Assembly (NCBI RefSeq): GCF_000344685.1
Contig: NW_006920426.1
Coordinates: 384,931 to 448,930 of the forward strand
DNA: 64,000 nt
Source: Gloeophyllum trabeum ATCC 11539
Lineage: Eukaryota > Basidiomycota > Agaricomycetes > Gloeophyllales > Gloeophyllaceae
Direction: 5' to 3'
Shown here: positions 31,901 to 42,739 of the stretch, in pieces
Position numbering within the stretch: the stretch's first letter is position 1
Layout: each line of letters begins with the position of its first letter
Position numbers and translations under genes: made by a program
Notes under the pieces: model-generated
Databases searched by the model: none
Told to the model about the DNA's origin: nothing
The model's input: only the letters and a program-made list of their open reading frames with translations

Positions 31901-32855
31901 ATGGCCTCGCGTCTCGCGTCACGAACAGCAGCCCACGTCGCCCGCCTCGCCTCCCGCGCCCCGCGACGCGGCATGGCCGTCGCCCCCGGCTCCAAGACCG
32001 CCGCAAAGTCCAGCGACGTGCCCTGGATCGTGCGTCCCCTCCCCTCCTCCCCCGCCCAATTTCACCGCTCACGCCCGCCCGCAGGTCGGGTCCACCGTCG
32101 TCTTCGGCGGCGCCGTAAGCCCCCTCCTCTCCTCCGTGCGCCCGTGCTGACGCGAGCCACGCACCCAGGCCGCGTACCTCCTCGCGCCCAAGGGCACGGA
32201 CCACGCGAAGCACCACGGCGAAGCGCAGGTCGCGCACCACGAGGCGCCCAAGACGATCCCCGGCTTCACGGACAAGAGCCCCAGCACGCCGACGCCGACG
32301 ACGGACGACGAGGGGACCGAGGTGCCCGAGCAGGAGGTCAAGGACAGCATGGACAAGGCCTACGTGCGTCTCGCGTGCTCGTCTCTTCTGGTGCGGTAGG
32401 GCTGGTCGACTGACGCGTGACAGGCCTCGAACTCGCCGAACGACGCCGGGCGCGCCGAGTCCGCCCAGGTACGCATCCCCTCTCTCCCCCTCCCCCTCCC
32501 TCCTCGCTCGCTCGCTCGCTCACCCGCCCCGCACCCCTGCAGGCCAAGGGCGAAGACCCCACCTCCGCCCCGTCGAGCTCCGCCGAGGCCGCCGAGCGCG
32601 CGCCGAGCGACCAGCCGGGCAAGGACCCCGCCGAGGCCGAGGGCGACGTGCCCGTCAGCGACAAGGGCCTCGGCGAGAAGCAGAAGCGCAGCGGCACGTT
32701 CCAGAGCCCCGAGGAGGAGGGCGCGACGAAGATGGGCAAGGCGCGCGCGGGCGCCGCGGTGCGTGCTGTCTTTGCTCCGTTTGTGCGACGGGGCGCGTGG
32801 CTGACGCGGTCTTTGGCAGGAACACGTCGCACCGAGGGAGGTGGCGAAGGAGTAG
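31901..32855 (+). CDS. small mitochondrial single-pass membrane protein, unknown
   Basis: Six exons (31901-32029, 32085-32114, 32169-32363, 32424-32468, 32543-32758 and 32820-32855) encode 216 residues. The N-terminus is rich in Arg, Ala and Ser without acids (MASRLASRTAAHVARLASRA), a classical matrix-targeting presequence. Exon junctions 1-3 build one hydrophobic segment (WIVGSTVVFGGAAYLLAP). The remainder is acidic, disordered and rich in Pro, Ser, Glu and Lys, with KQKRSGTFQSPEEEG near the end. It is probably anchored in the inner membrane with its tail in the intermembrane space. No enzymatic motif. The second exon has only 10 codons. A role in mitochondrial organisation or stress is speculation. 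Confidence 0.8.
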
Positions 32856-33107
32856 GCGCGGGGAGGAGCAGGAGGAGGAAGGGGGCGCTGGGGGAAAAGG
32901 AGTTGAATATAATTTCTACATCCACAATAAATTTAAATCAGCTCGTCCCATGCCTATGTGTCCCTTCCGTTAAAGGGCCTCTCCACAGAGCCAGTGAGAT
33001 GCATGAAAACCGATCGCAACCCCTAGCCATAGAGCGTGGGAAACCTGACCCGAAGTCTACATTTCCTGCTCCAGCCTGCTCCTCGCCCGAACTTGTACTC
33101 TACCTCC

Positions 33108-33766
33108 ATGTCCGACCCATCCTCGCCAAACCAACAGCAATCAGCGCAGGAGGAAAAGGCGCTTGTGCCGCTGCCGTCGACGGCGAAGCGGCCGATCTAC
33201 AGGGCGGAGACGACGGGGAGCTATTGGGGGGACGTGAAGGCTGCCGTGTCGGTGAGCGCTCCCGCCATCCCACCCTCCCTCTTCCCTCTTCCCTCTTCCC
33301 TCGTCTCGGGAGTCCATGTCCGCTGACCCCCCTCCGCAAGTAAGCGCCTCTCGGCGGACGACTTTGGGCACATCGGCGAGATGCCGTGCGCGCGCGGCAG
33401 TCTGCTCAGCGGGATCGCGGCGGGCGCGGGCGTCGGCGCCGTGCGGGGGCTGAGCGCCGGTGCGTGTCGTGTCGTGTCGTGTCGTGTCCCGCGATGGGAG
33501 GTGTTCCTTGATTGCTTACGCGCTCCCCGCTGTAGGCGCGTTCGTGGCGAGCAACTGGGCGGTGGGGACGTTCGTGCTCATCTCTGTCGGGACGTGGTGA
33601 GTCTAGGACCCTCCCTCCCTCTGGGGTGTGCTGATGGTGTGCGGGCAGGACGATATGCCAGCGGAACAGGAACGAGGAACGGAGGCGGATTCAGCAGGTG
33701 ATTGAGGAGATGCCGCGGCGGTATGTGAAGAAGGAGGGCGAGGGCGGCGGGCAGGGGTCCGCGTGA
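33108..33766 (+). CDS. COX20: cytochrome c oxidase assembly protein COX20
   Basis: Four exons (33108-33251, 33345-33459, 33536-33596 and 33649-33766) encode 145 residues. The conserved core has FGHIGEMPCARGSLLSGIAA followed by GAGVGAVRGLSAGAFVASNW and a second hydrophobic segment AVGTFVLISVGTW. It then has the basic ICQRNRNEERRRIQQVIEEM, the two-helix hairpin plus basic tail of the COX20/FAM36A family. It acts as an inner-membrane chaperone for newly made Cox2 during leader processing and copper insertion. The N-terminal 40 residues are polar. The second exon must start at 33345 because the earlier AG at 33340 would give an immediate stop. A pentanucleotide repeat lies in the second intron. 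Confidence 0.9.
33464..33488 (+). repeat. (GTGTC)5 repeat in COX20 intron
   Basis: Five perfect GTGTC units just after the donor of the second COX20 intron, which therefore should vary in length between strains. Confidence 0.95.
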
Positions 33767-34027
33767 GCGGTAGTGCGGCGGCTGTGAGCTCGGTGTGGAA
33801 GGACCTGGCGTCAAGAGTCTCTCGTCCTATCCTGCAGACTATGAATATGGATACGGATGTTCATTGTGGACGCCGTGCATAGAGATACAGCATGCTGCAT
33901 TAATTGTATGTATAATGTGATATAATTTATTCATCGCTCTGGTCATCAGTATCATAACCCCCACGAGAACCCGAGACCCGGAACAACAAGAGTGAAAAGG
34001 ATGAAGCAGACTGATGGTGGGGGGGCA

Positions 34028-34628
34028 TCACATGTACTCGACGTCCCAGACGTCTTTGTCCCAGTTTTCGACGAGCTCGGGGTCGTGCTGGGTAAACCAG
34101 ATCACGGTCAGTGTCGGAAGCACACACACGCAGAGACGAGACGTGCGTACCCTGAATTTACTCTGGAACTCCTGGAACCCGCCGCGGAGGACGTACACCT
34201 GGTGCGGCTTGTCCTCGCCACCCGCCTGCAGCGCGTCCCTTGTCTCGGCGTATATCTTATTAACCCATCCATCAGCCACCCATCCATCAGCCACCCATCC
34301 ACGGGTCTGACGCGCGAGAAACACTCACCCTCGCGGCCTTGGGCCCGCGGATCTGCGAGAGCGCGCAGTGGAAGACGACGGTGGGGACGTCCTTGGTGCG
34401 GCGCACGAGCTCGTCGACGCGCGCGAGGAAGACGCTCGAGGGCGCGTTGTGCGCGCCGCGGATGTGCCCGCCCGCGCGGTCGTCGTCGCGCACGTCGACG
34501 ACGAGGTAGTCCTTCGCGGGGACGGCGGGGGACTTGATCAGGTCGGCGAGTTCCTGTGGCCGGGTCCGTTAGCTGGGAAGGGGAGGGGAGCGGGAGGGGC
34601 GTACGTCGGCGGAGATGTATTTGAACAT
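34028..34628 (-). CDS. rhodanese / Cdc25-like HCX5R protein
   Basis: Four exons (34628-34605, 34553-34329, from 34255, and a final exon ending at 34028) encode about 130 residues. Domain landmarks: MFKYISADELADLI, VDVRDDDRAGGHIRGAHNAP, the active-site loop VVFHCALSQIRGPKAAR (HCX5R as in Cdc25, Ibp1 and Acr2-type enzymes), then VYVLRGGFQEFQSKF. A Cys-containing six-residue loop favours a phosphatase or arsenate reductase over classical sulfur transfer, which uses a shorter loop. Substrates are unknown. The frame is open upstream to Met 34748, which would add about 40 Arg/Ser-rich residues, a possible mitochondrial leader. The gene lies tail-to-tail with COX20. Confidence 0.85.
34264..34302 (-). 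repeat. 15-bp tandem repeat in intron
   Basis: About 2.6 copies of CCCATCCATCAGCCA (plus strand) fill most of the second intron of the HCX5R gene. Confidence 0.85.
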
Positions 34629-35234
34629 GGGGGCAAGCTGGGAGGAGGGGGTGGATGTGTGCGGGGTGGACGGAGGCGCCGGCGATTCGAGGGTGATGCT
34701 GCGGCGGATAGAGCCTCTCGCGCGGACCAGAGACGCAGAGAGCATGCAATCGAGGCTATGAGTAAAAATACTCTGCGCAAGACGATCCAGCACACTCGCG
34801 AAACTCGCAAACAAAGGTCGGCGGACGATCGACTGCCAGTGACAAGGAAATGATTTCATTGGCAGGCCGAGGCCCGAGATCCCTTGCCGATCGCGATCCC
34901 GACGTGCTCTCGGATCCCGCCGGGTGCCGTCGATCGCTGTCCGCCAATCAGCGCCGCCTTTGTGTTCTGAAGACTCCCAAGTGCAATTCGTTCTCGAAGC
35001 GTCGAGATGCAAAGAAGACGCAAAGTGTGTTGTTTGTTCCCCCCAGCATCCCGTCTCCGGCTGCATACAGCCAAGTCGGGGGTACAGACAACAATTGTGG
35101 GTGTAATATATCTGCACGCAACTCCCTACTTGACTTGAAAACAGAGGTGACTTTGCCTTAAGCCACCAGTTCCAGTGGGGTGAGCGCGAGCCACAGTGTG
35201 CCATGACGGTTGGCCATGCACGCAAGTCAGGACC
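34629..35234. other. intergenic between HCX5R gene and oxalate decarboxylase relic
   Basis: The first 120 bp is open in frame with the HCX5R protein (alternative start 34748). The rest shows no gene. Short minus-strand frames here have no recognisable content. Confidence 0.5.
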
Positions 35235-35865
35235 ATGACTGGCTTACCTGGTCGAGACGGGTAGTATCCTGCAGCTGGTAGCGATTGGACACGGCGAGAT
35301 CAGTGACCAGTCAAGCCGGCAAACATACATGGGCCGACAGGAACGCGCCCGTCTTGAGGATCTCGAGGAGCGTCAGCGTGGTGTTCCCAGTGTTCTCGAT
35401 GTAACGGCACCGTCCATCCGCCGCGAAACGATGACAGATGATGAGGGCGAACGAGGCACCGACGCCGCCCGCTTGGTCGTCCAACGTCCGCGCGTTTCCT
35501 CGCGCCGCTTGGTAGTCCCACTCCGGCTCGGTGGGATGCCACTGCGAGGCGAAGCAGCACATCCGTTGATTGATATCAGAGGGAAGGGACAGCTAAAAAA
35601 ACTCACGTGCAGCTCGACGGTCACCTCCGCCACCGCGATCGTCCTCGCCACCTGGAGTCGACGATCTTCACCGTGCCAGCGCTCCAGCTGCGTCGGCGGG
35701 ACCTTCGATAAGTCGTGCGTGAAGGGCTCGGGGACCTGGCCCTGCGGGTCCTGCACTACTAGGCGGTGTCCGGCGGGGGATCTAGATAGTGTGTGTCACA
35801 GTGGATGGATGGGAGGCGCACCGCTGCACTGCACAACTTGCCGCCGGAAGCGTACCCCGGCTAAT
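35235..35865 (-). pseudogene. partial oxalate decarboxylase copy, decayed
   Basis: Minus-strand blocks match the second half of the intact gene at 26296-28638. They are PDPPPDT followed by stops, DPQGQVPEPFTHDLSKVPPT, WHPTEPEWDY, YIENTGNTTLTLLEILKTG, and a short exon ending in a GTAAGCC donor that corresponds to DRYQDISLNQ. The intron before DPPPDT (donor GTACGCTTCC) is also preserved, so this arose by DNA duplication and not by retroposition. The stretch encoding FLEGTARITLFAAQ is deleted and several frameshifts are present. The first cupin is absent. It cannot make a functional enzyme. Confidence 0.88.
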
Positions 35866-36227
35866 GATGTGATCGGACTGCACGCGGCCGACACCTTGAG
35901 AAACCGGGCCGTCTGCCACACTTGTACCTCCGTCGATATACTTACAGTACATATTCCATGTAGCGCGGCACCAATCTCAAGCAGCCGTAATATAGAGTAC
36001 AGGGTGATGTCAAGAGAAGGTGGAGGTAGAGACGACAGATCACGTATATTCCGCCTCCGCTATACTAACTCTGCGCGTCCTCACCCGGATATCCAGACCC
36101 TCCAGGGCCAGCGGCGCATCCTCGCTCGCAGCGGGCAGGATACGCAGGTTGACAGTGTCCGTCCTACCAAACACGCCGAGGGCACCAATCAGCAACACCA
36201 GCGTCTCGAGAACCGTATTCTGACTAC
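35866..36227. other. intergenic, MFS gene 3' flank
   Basis: 362 bp without a supportable gene. It lies between the oxalate decarboxylase relic and the stop codon of the transporter. Confidence 0.5.
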
Positions 36228-38429
36228 TCACAGTTTATCAGGCTCCTCCGCCACGTCCTTCTCTCGCTCTTCCACAGCCGCGCCCGGCTCGTCCTTCGGC
36301 ACGAGCATCCCGATCGTCCACAGCGCGCCGACGTTCACCGCGAGTCCGACCAGGCTCGCGGCGAAGCACACCCACCCGGCGGCGTGGTACCCCCGCAGCA
36401 GGCTCCCGCTGTCGACTTGCCCGTGCGAGACGGCGGTCGCGATGGCGTTGGTGACGGCGAGGCCGATCGACGTCGCGAGCTAATATGGATACGCCACGAT
36501 GTCGCGGGGTTAATGTGCGAATATGTCGCTGACACGAGATGAGACACGTACCCGGGTGAAGGTAAGGAACAGCCCTCCGGCTAGCGCTTGGGACTGGGCG
36601 TCCATGGAAGTGAGCACGTAAAGACTCCCGACGGTATATATCGTGTCCGCGCCAGCTGGGCAGAAAATGAAACGGGTCTATCAGACACGACGCATCGCGC
36701 CTCGCAGTGACTGGCCCCACTCATCAGTACCGTCACCCAGAAAGCGTTCTGCCAGAACGACACGGAGGGCTTGATCACCGCGAAAAGCACAGAGGCCGTC
36801 TTGACGAGGTTGAAGCGAAGAGTCCGTGCGTCAGCTGCCATACATATACATGGATGATGCAAACGCACTATGCTGGTTGTGATGCCAAACATGTTCAGCC
36901 ACTGCCCTGGGAAATGCTCGACCAGCCATCCAGTGGACACATTCACGACAAAGTCCGACACAGCTTCCGGGATGAAATAGATAGCAGTCTTCACCGGGGA
37001 CAGCTTCTCCACGTCCTGAAAGCTGCCAGCGCTACGTCATTGCACGGATAGGAGGGGGATGGAAGAGGGCGCACTAGACGGTGGAGAAGTACTGCAGGAC
37101 ATTAAAATTCCACCACATGGCGAACATGAGCACGAAGAACGCGCGTAGCTTCGAGTTCGCGAACATGTGGACGTTGAGCAGTACGGAGTTGCCCTTCTTC
37201 TCCGAGATGTATTCCCAGTAGATGAAAGCTGCGAGCAGGAGGAGAGATAATATGAAGAGTGCGGGGATATACGGGACTTTCCATCTGCGGCGCGGGTGCG
37301 TGAGGGCGTGTACGCCACACGACGGGGAGAAGACTTACCCGACATTCTGCGACTGGCTGAGAAGCGGTTAGACTGGACGGGTATACTGGGGTAGGTACCA
37401 TATAATCACTCACGATAGCGAGAATGTCAATAGAAGGAGCGACACGACGCATAGGGACGCTCCGGGGAGGTCGAGCGCTCTGTCGTACCTCTCACCCTCC
37501 GAAGGTACAGATACGAACGCCAGCGCCGCGAATATCGCGCCCAGGCCTGCCTGCAGCACGAATATCCAGCGCCAGCCGCGGTGGAGGTCACAGAAGAAGC
37601 CCGCTTCGAATCAAACCGACGGGAAGGGAAGTGAGTGCGCTGTTGCGGAGCGTGAGCCGGGATACTTGGAACGCACCACATACGAGCCCGAGGCCAAAGC
37701 CGATTCCTTGACCTCCTGCGACGATCGCAATGGCCCTATTCTTCAGTTTACCTTCCAGAGTACCACCGACGATGCCCATCCCTGCAGAATTCCACAAGAA
37801 TGTCGAGACTAACACTCCATGCCGCAAGCCAAATGTTGGGACCTACCGGAGGACGTCATCATCGCAGCCCCTATACCGAGCAAAGCCATGATAACGTTGA
37901 ACGATACCGGATCTGCTGTTGATAAGTGCGCAGTTCATGGAACGCATTCTGATGCTTTTACCGGGGCAGAAAATCGGCGGGACACTCAGGACGGTGTACC
38001 AGCCCGTCCCAATCAGGAAAACGTTCCTTCGCCCATACTTGTCTGCGACCCGGCCCGCGAGGAGGAGGAAGCAGCCGTACGTGAGGCTATTTAATTGCGA
38101 GAGGTTAGCAGCGCACTTTACGCAGAAGGCAGACAATGCACTTAAACGCCTGCACAGGCCACGGCAAATCCGCCTGAGTGAAGTTCAAGTCTTTGCCGAT
38201 ACTAGGCACGGCGACGGTGATCGCTCCGTATATGTACACCTGCGTAAGGCTTTATATGGGTTCCAGAGGGAATTTGGTGAGTGCGCACGTTAAGAAACGT
38301 TGATCCGGTTATGGATCCTATCATGCACCATGCACGCCATCCCGTCAGTTTTCTCGAGGGTCCGTCGGGGACAGCAGACAGAGGCTCGACGTTGAGTGCT
38401 CCAGAGGCGTTCGTCGCGGTGTCCGCCAT
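36228..38429 (-). CDS. MFS transporter, drug:H+ antiporter type
   Basis: About ten exons from ATG 38429 (MADTATNASGALNVEPLSAV) give a multi-pass protein of about 500 residues. TM1 starts ITGSTFLNVYIYGAITVAVP. The loop 2-3 signature is present as GRVADKYGRRNVFLIGTGW. TM4 is VIMALLGIGAAMMTSSGMGI and the TM5 antiporter-like stretch is AIAIVAGGQGIGFGLGLVCG. Later segments include HRGWRWIFVLQAGLGAIFAA and LPALFILSLL-like helices. The tail is acidic and cytosolic (EEREKDVAEEPDKL). It resembles the Atr1/aminotriazole-resistance group with 14 helices, exporting small organic compounds with proton exchange. The substrate is unknown. It is intact, with GT-AG introns throughout. Confidence 0.88.
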
Positions 38430-39481
38430 TCTGCTGCGTGCTCATTCAGGAGCACAAGTCTATAAGTATAAGCATACGCCGGGCATCGCAACTGTCACCG
38501 AGGCCCCGAGGTTCAATCTTCCGCATCAGCGCCCTGATCAAGAATGCACGGCCGAATACCAGTTCTGTGCAAACCATGAAAGAAGACGTCTCCACTCCTG
38601 GCTGCCCTGTGGGCAGAGCCGATGCGTTCCTGATGTCCTAACTTAGTCTTGAATATACTAAATGGTGAGGAGGATAGGTCCTAGTCGTGCCTCAAGGCCT
38701 CATCAGTAAAGAAGCATTCATAACGCGCCGGCGGAGAGTAAGCCCACCTATTATTGCTCTGCCTGAGGTGGGGCAAAGGTGGCAAAGGAACATCAGCATT
38801 CCGAGCGAAATCATGCGGCTACCGTGCCCAATGAAACCGAATCATTCCCTTGTTCGTCAGCCGGACGGAGGGACTTGATGTGCGATGAAATGAACGTCAC
38901 CAAATCATCGTGGAGGCCCTTTAATTAGACTCAAATATTTCCCTGGGATTCCAGCTAAGTTCCCGTGGTCACCGGTATGACTGTTACTTTAGTAATATCT
39001 TTGTCGTCGTGACTTGGGGACGTCCCGACAAGAAGAAATCCATATCCCAAAGGAGAATCGTAAAGTAGGCACGACTAGACTCGTACTGCATTGGAAGATC
39101 ATCGGCAAAGAAATCAGCGGCGGGCTGCATCTTCCAGTTGGATGCATGGTCTCCGAATTGGAACAGGCCAACGTACTCTGACAGAAGTTTGTGGCACCGC
39201 CACTAGTGCCTCCGCGGTCAGGATCTAGATCGCGGGCGTTCCCGGGCCCAAATATCGCCACAATGCCTTCGGAGCGAGAGCTCAGGCTAACCATTTCGAA
39301 GTCTGTGCTACCAAATACATTCGAACGAGAACGCCCGGAGGCGGCCCATCACAAACATACCCAAATTGAAGTCATTCAGCCCAGAGAACTAATCCCCATA
39401 CTGGCCACAGTAATATACGTGCCGACCATGATGCTTTACCGGGAAACAGGTACCAAACGAGAAATAGAAAGAGAGGAACTG
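38430..39481. other. intergenic with dispersed repeat copy 1
   Basis: The left 450 bp shows no gene and includes the MFS promoter. The repeat occupies about 38933-39260. The rest is 3' flank of the 7-TM gene. Plus-strand frames over 39191-39670 are not convincing. Confidence 0.5.
38933..39260 (+). repeat. dispersed repeat, copy 1
   Basis: It starts AAATATTTCCCTGGGATT and continues through ACCGGTATGACT, GTCGTGACTTG, GAAGATCATCGGCAAAG, CTTCCAGTTGGATGC, GGAACAGGCCAA and GGCACCGCCACTAG. The same order is found at 44656-45035, and the 3' half at 28985-29175. There is no coding capacity. It could be a solo LTR or a MITE-type element; the ends are judged by eye. Confidence 0.65.
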
Positions 39482-40881
39482 CTATACGTCCGACACCTTC
39501 ACACACGTACCCTTCCTAATAATGGACCCGGGAGTGTCCATATCTATTCCACGCCGATCGGTCTCCGTGAGCTCCGCGATGTGGACTTCGAGAGGCTGCA
39601 TGGGATATCCGCTCCCTCCCATCCCACTCTGATCCGCGCTCCGCACGCTGGAAGAAAGTGGCCTCCGTGATCCCTTCAGAGTCTCCGATTCTCTGGCCAG
39701 GCCCGCGCGAATGAGGACCATGTAGAAGGCGATGGAGATGATCGGTGTGATCTGCGCACGAGCAGAGGGTGCGGAGTGCGGTCAGTACAAGTATACAGCA
39801 GCATCTGCTGCTGAGAGATTGCGGTTATCCGCGTACGTACCATGTCCAAGACGACGTACTGTCCGTTCGATTTGCAGATGAAGGGTATAAGCGCGCTGAG
39901 GAGGGTGATCGAGTAGAGCGCCCCCGCATCGAGCACCACGCGCAGCACCCCTTTCAGCGAGGACGCGCGGCGCATCTCGGCGACGCTGCGGTCGACGCGC
40001 CATATTCTATATGCCAGCATCACTAGTATATATCCTGTCCAGTAGGAGAAAACAAGGCGGGAACTGGAACACGCACTGGTGGCCGTGAGATTGGTTGCGA
40101 GAGTCGTCCCCCAGAAGGCGGACACCCATACGGTCGTCTTGTGCGCGAAGACGTTGGTGTCCGCCGTCGAGAATGTGCGCAACACGCCTGTTCCAGTTCC
40201 TGTAGGTAGGTGTGCCATGAGCCAAAAAGCACCTATCCGCGAATGGGGATCGGTTCACCTAGGACACTGCACCATAGAATGCACGGGACCAGGATGACCA
40301 ACGGCGACCGATACACCTTGTAGCAGCGGTAAATCTGAAGGCAATACAATATCAATCAGTGGTGCGAAGAACGCAGAGCGACGGGGCGGAGGGGCGTGAC
40401 GTACAACAACCCCGTCCCCGGTCAAGGTCTGCAGGATATAGATGGCGCTCTTGAGCACGTATGTCTTCTGCGACACGGCACCCAGCCAGGCCTCGGAGCT
40501 GCTGCCAATCCCCACGAACGCGACGATCATGCGCGCGATATTTACGGCGATGTGCTAGGTAATTACGAGTGTCGGGAAGTCAGGTATGCTATGCTCTTCC
40601 CACCGGGGGTGCAGTAACTGCAAGCTTACCAAGGTGCTGAACAAGAATAATGCACAGGCAGCGAATATCATCGCGTGATTGGTGGTTGTTTTAGAACGCT
40701 GCTTCGGAAACAAGGCCCACAGGGTGAAACCGAACATGCCCACCGAGATGCCTGTCGTGGGTCCAGCCTAGGATGAGTGCTGCATACCGTCAGTAAGGGG
40801 CGGGCCTAGCGTACCATACAGGATACCCTCTAGAGACGAGGAGAGAATAACTGCCTCCGCTAAGGGGATAGTGTCGCCCAT
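39482..40881 (-). CDS. seven-transmembrane fungal membrane protein
   Basis: From ATG 40881 (MGDTIPLAEAVILSSSLEGI) several exons give about 330 residues with seven hydrophobic segments: ISVGMFGFTLWAL, MIFAACALFLFSTL, then SQKTYVLKSAIYILQTLTGD, LVILVPCILWCSV-like, WVSAFWGTTLATNLTATSLL followed by AYRIWRVDR, LYSITLLSALIPFI, and TPIISIAFYMVLIRAG. A Ser/Arg-rich cytosolic tail of about 60 residues follows. Agaricomycetes carry large families of such proteins with the AYRIW motif after TM5. Receptor or sensor roles are assumed but not shown. It is not a STE3 pheromone receptor by sequence character. Confidence 0.82.
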
Positions 40882-42739
40882 GTCGGTTCACCGTACCGTA
40901 CCGTCGTCAGGGAGGCGCTGGGTGCCCTTGTATAATAAATCACAGCTGCGCGAGAGTCGGGTGAGGATTGGGTTCCGAACAAAATACCAGTGGCAATGCA
41001 AGCTGCAAATCTGCATGTGAAAGACGGCACCATTGCCCCTAGACCCCTTCCTCGGAGCCATGCAGGACTAGACCAGCAACTTGAAGGATTTGACGGTCGC
41101 TGCCGCCTTCCCAAAAGGTTCGAAATCTTTGCGATGGGCAACCTAAGGGCTTGAACCGTCCTCGGTTCAGGCATGGACCCACCTCCGACTGCGTTTATCC
41201 CTGGACATCAGGCGCTCGCGGACAGTACAAGGGAGATGTGACGCCCATATGTGATCGTAGACAGTCCCTAGGCTAGAGTCTCTATAGATTGGATTGTGAC
41301 CATCTCAGTCTGCAGGCTGTCTCTGCGGTAACTGGAGATCATGATAGCGCAAATGAAGAGCGAAGAGCTACTCAGAGGCAGTATAATAGAGCCCGAGGAC
41401 GCGAGAGGGCCCCGAAAGCTCGTGAAGGGTCTTGACAGTCACCGGTAAGAACAGCTCCGAGTCATAAGCTCTCAGGACTATCAGAGAAGCTTTGACCAGC
41501 CAGTCAGCGCTGGGGAAGAATCAGATGGATAGATCAAACCCTAATGTAACCAGATTCATAGCTGTACCCCACGGGGAGGAGGTACTCTTGAGCGTGAAGT
41601 ACCGACTCCGCATATCTGCCAAGAAGATCCACAGAATCATCGCCGACAGCCAGGGCTTTCAGACCTGAGTGGGCGGCTGTTAATCTGGCATTGTATTTGC
41701 TTGAACGGGTTCATGACGTGCGAAGGAGCCTGCAAGACCGAGCGTATCAAGTCAGTGTCAGCAAGCGGTGAGTATTCTTAGTTACGTAGGACCCTGGATG
41801 CGAAGGACAACGTGACGGAAAGTCATGATGTAGCACTCGAGAGATTGACTTAGTTGCAAAGTCAAGGAGACCCAAGCCCAAGAGCTTCAAGTTGAGGCAC
41901 AAAAGCCAACAGAGTGTACTTTGTTGACAATAATATGCATATGCCAGATCCTGTTACATTTCCCCACCATACCGGCATTGGCCGATCCCAGCCACCGCGG
42001 CCACACTACATACGTTACCACTGCGGCACAACGTCAGCGAACAGCACCTACAAAGCCAACAGGCCCAAGACAGATATAAGAGCAGCAGGGTAATATCAAA
42101 ATCAGCGATCAGCTAAGTATGTAGACTTCGAATTCGTTGCAGGTAGCCCTGAGCCAGAGCAGGGACAAAGATGCAGACCTGAAGTCGGCACTTCCCTTGT
42201 GCAAAGTAGAAGCGGAACCGGATAACTCCGACACCGACTTGGCCACTACGGCTATGGAACGGCATACCTATTACCCTCACCACCTTGCCTGAAGTTAGGT
42301 TTGTCGGAAATGCTGCACCCCTGGCAATCCGATGTGATTCATATGCTATGAGCTTGACATGGACGAGGGGGCTGTTGGATCACACCCGCATATTTGCGGA
42401 AGATCATGATGGACCAACTCGAATAGTAGCCACAACGGGTAGACGCTCTTTTCGACGCGTATCTTTGGCTAGAGTCTTCAAATAGGCACTCTCGTACTAA
42501 CCCTAATTGAAGACCCTTGCACTTCACTTACAGCACATACAGTACCCAGTGTGGCAGGTGACGATTTGTCGCCTCAAATCGTGAGAATGAGCGGTCTCCA
42601 ACTCGGAAGGAGTAACTCCGGTCCTCCGTCCGGTCATTGTCCAATCTCATTAAATCTGATTGTGGCAGGCCCAGATATCTTTAGGTAGACCAGTACGTCT
42701 GGTCTGAGACTGTTCCCCTGTATCTAATCCACCAGCATC
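40882..42739. other. 1.9-kb intergenic, no gene seen
   Basis: Starts of the 7-TM gene (minus) and the aminotransferase (plus) bound this stretch, so both promoters are here. The middle (41,180-42,600) has no protein-like frame. AT content rises and there is no clear repeat match with the rest of the window. Confidence 0.5.
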
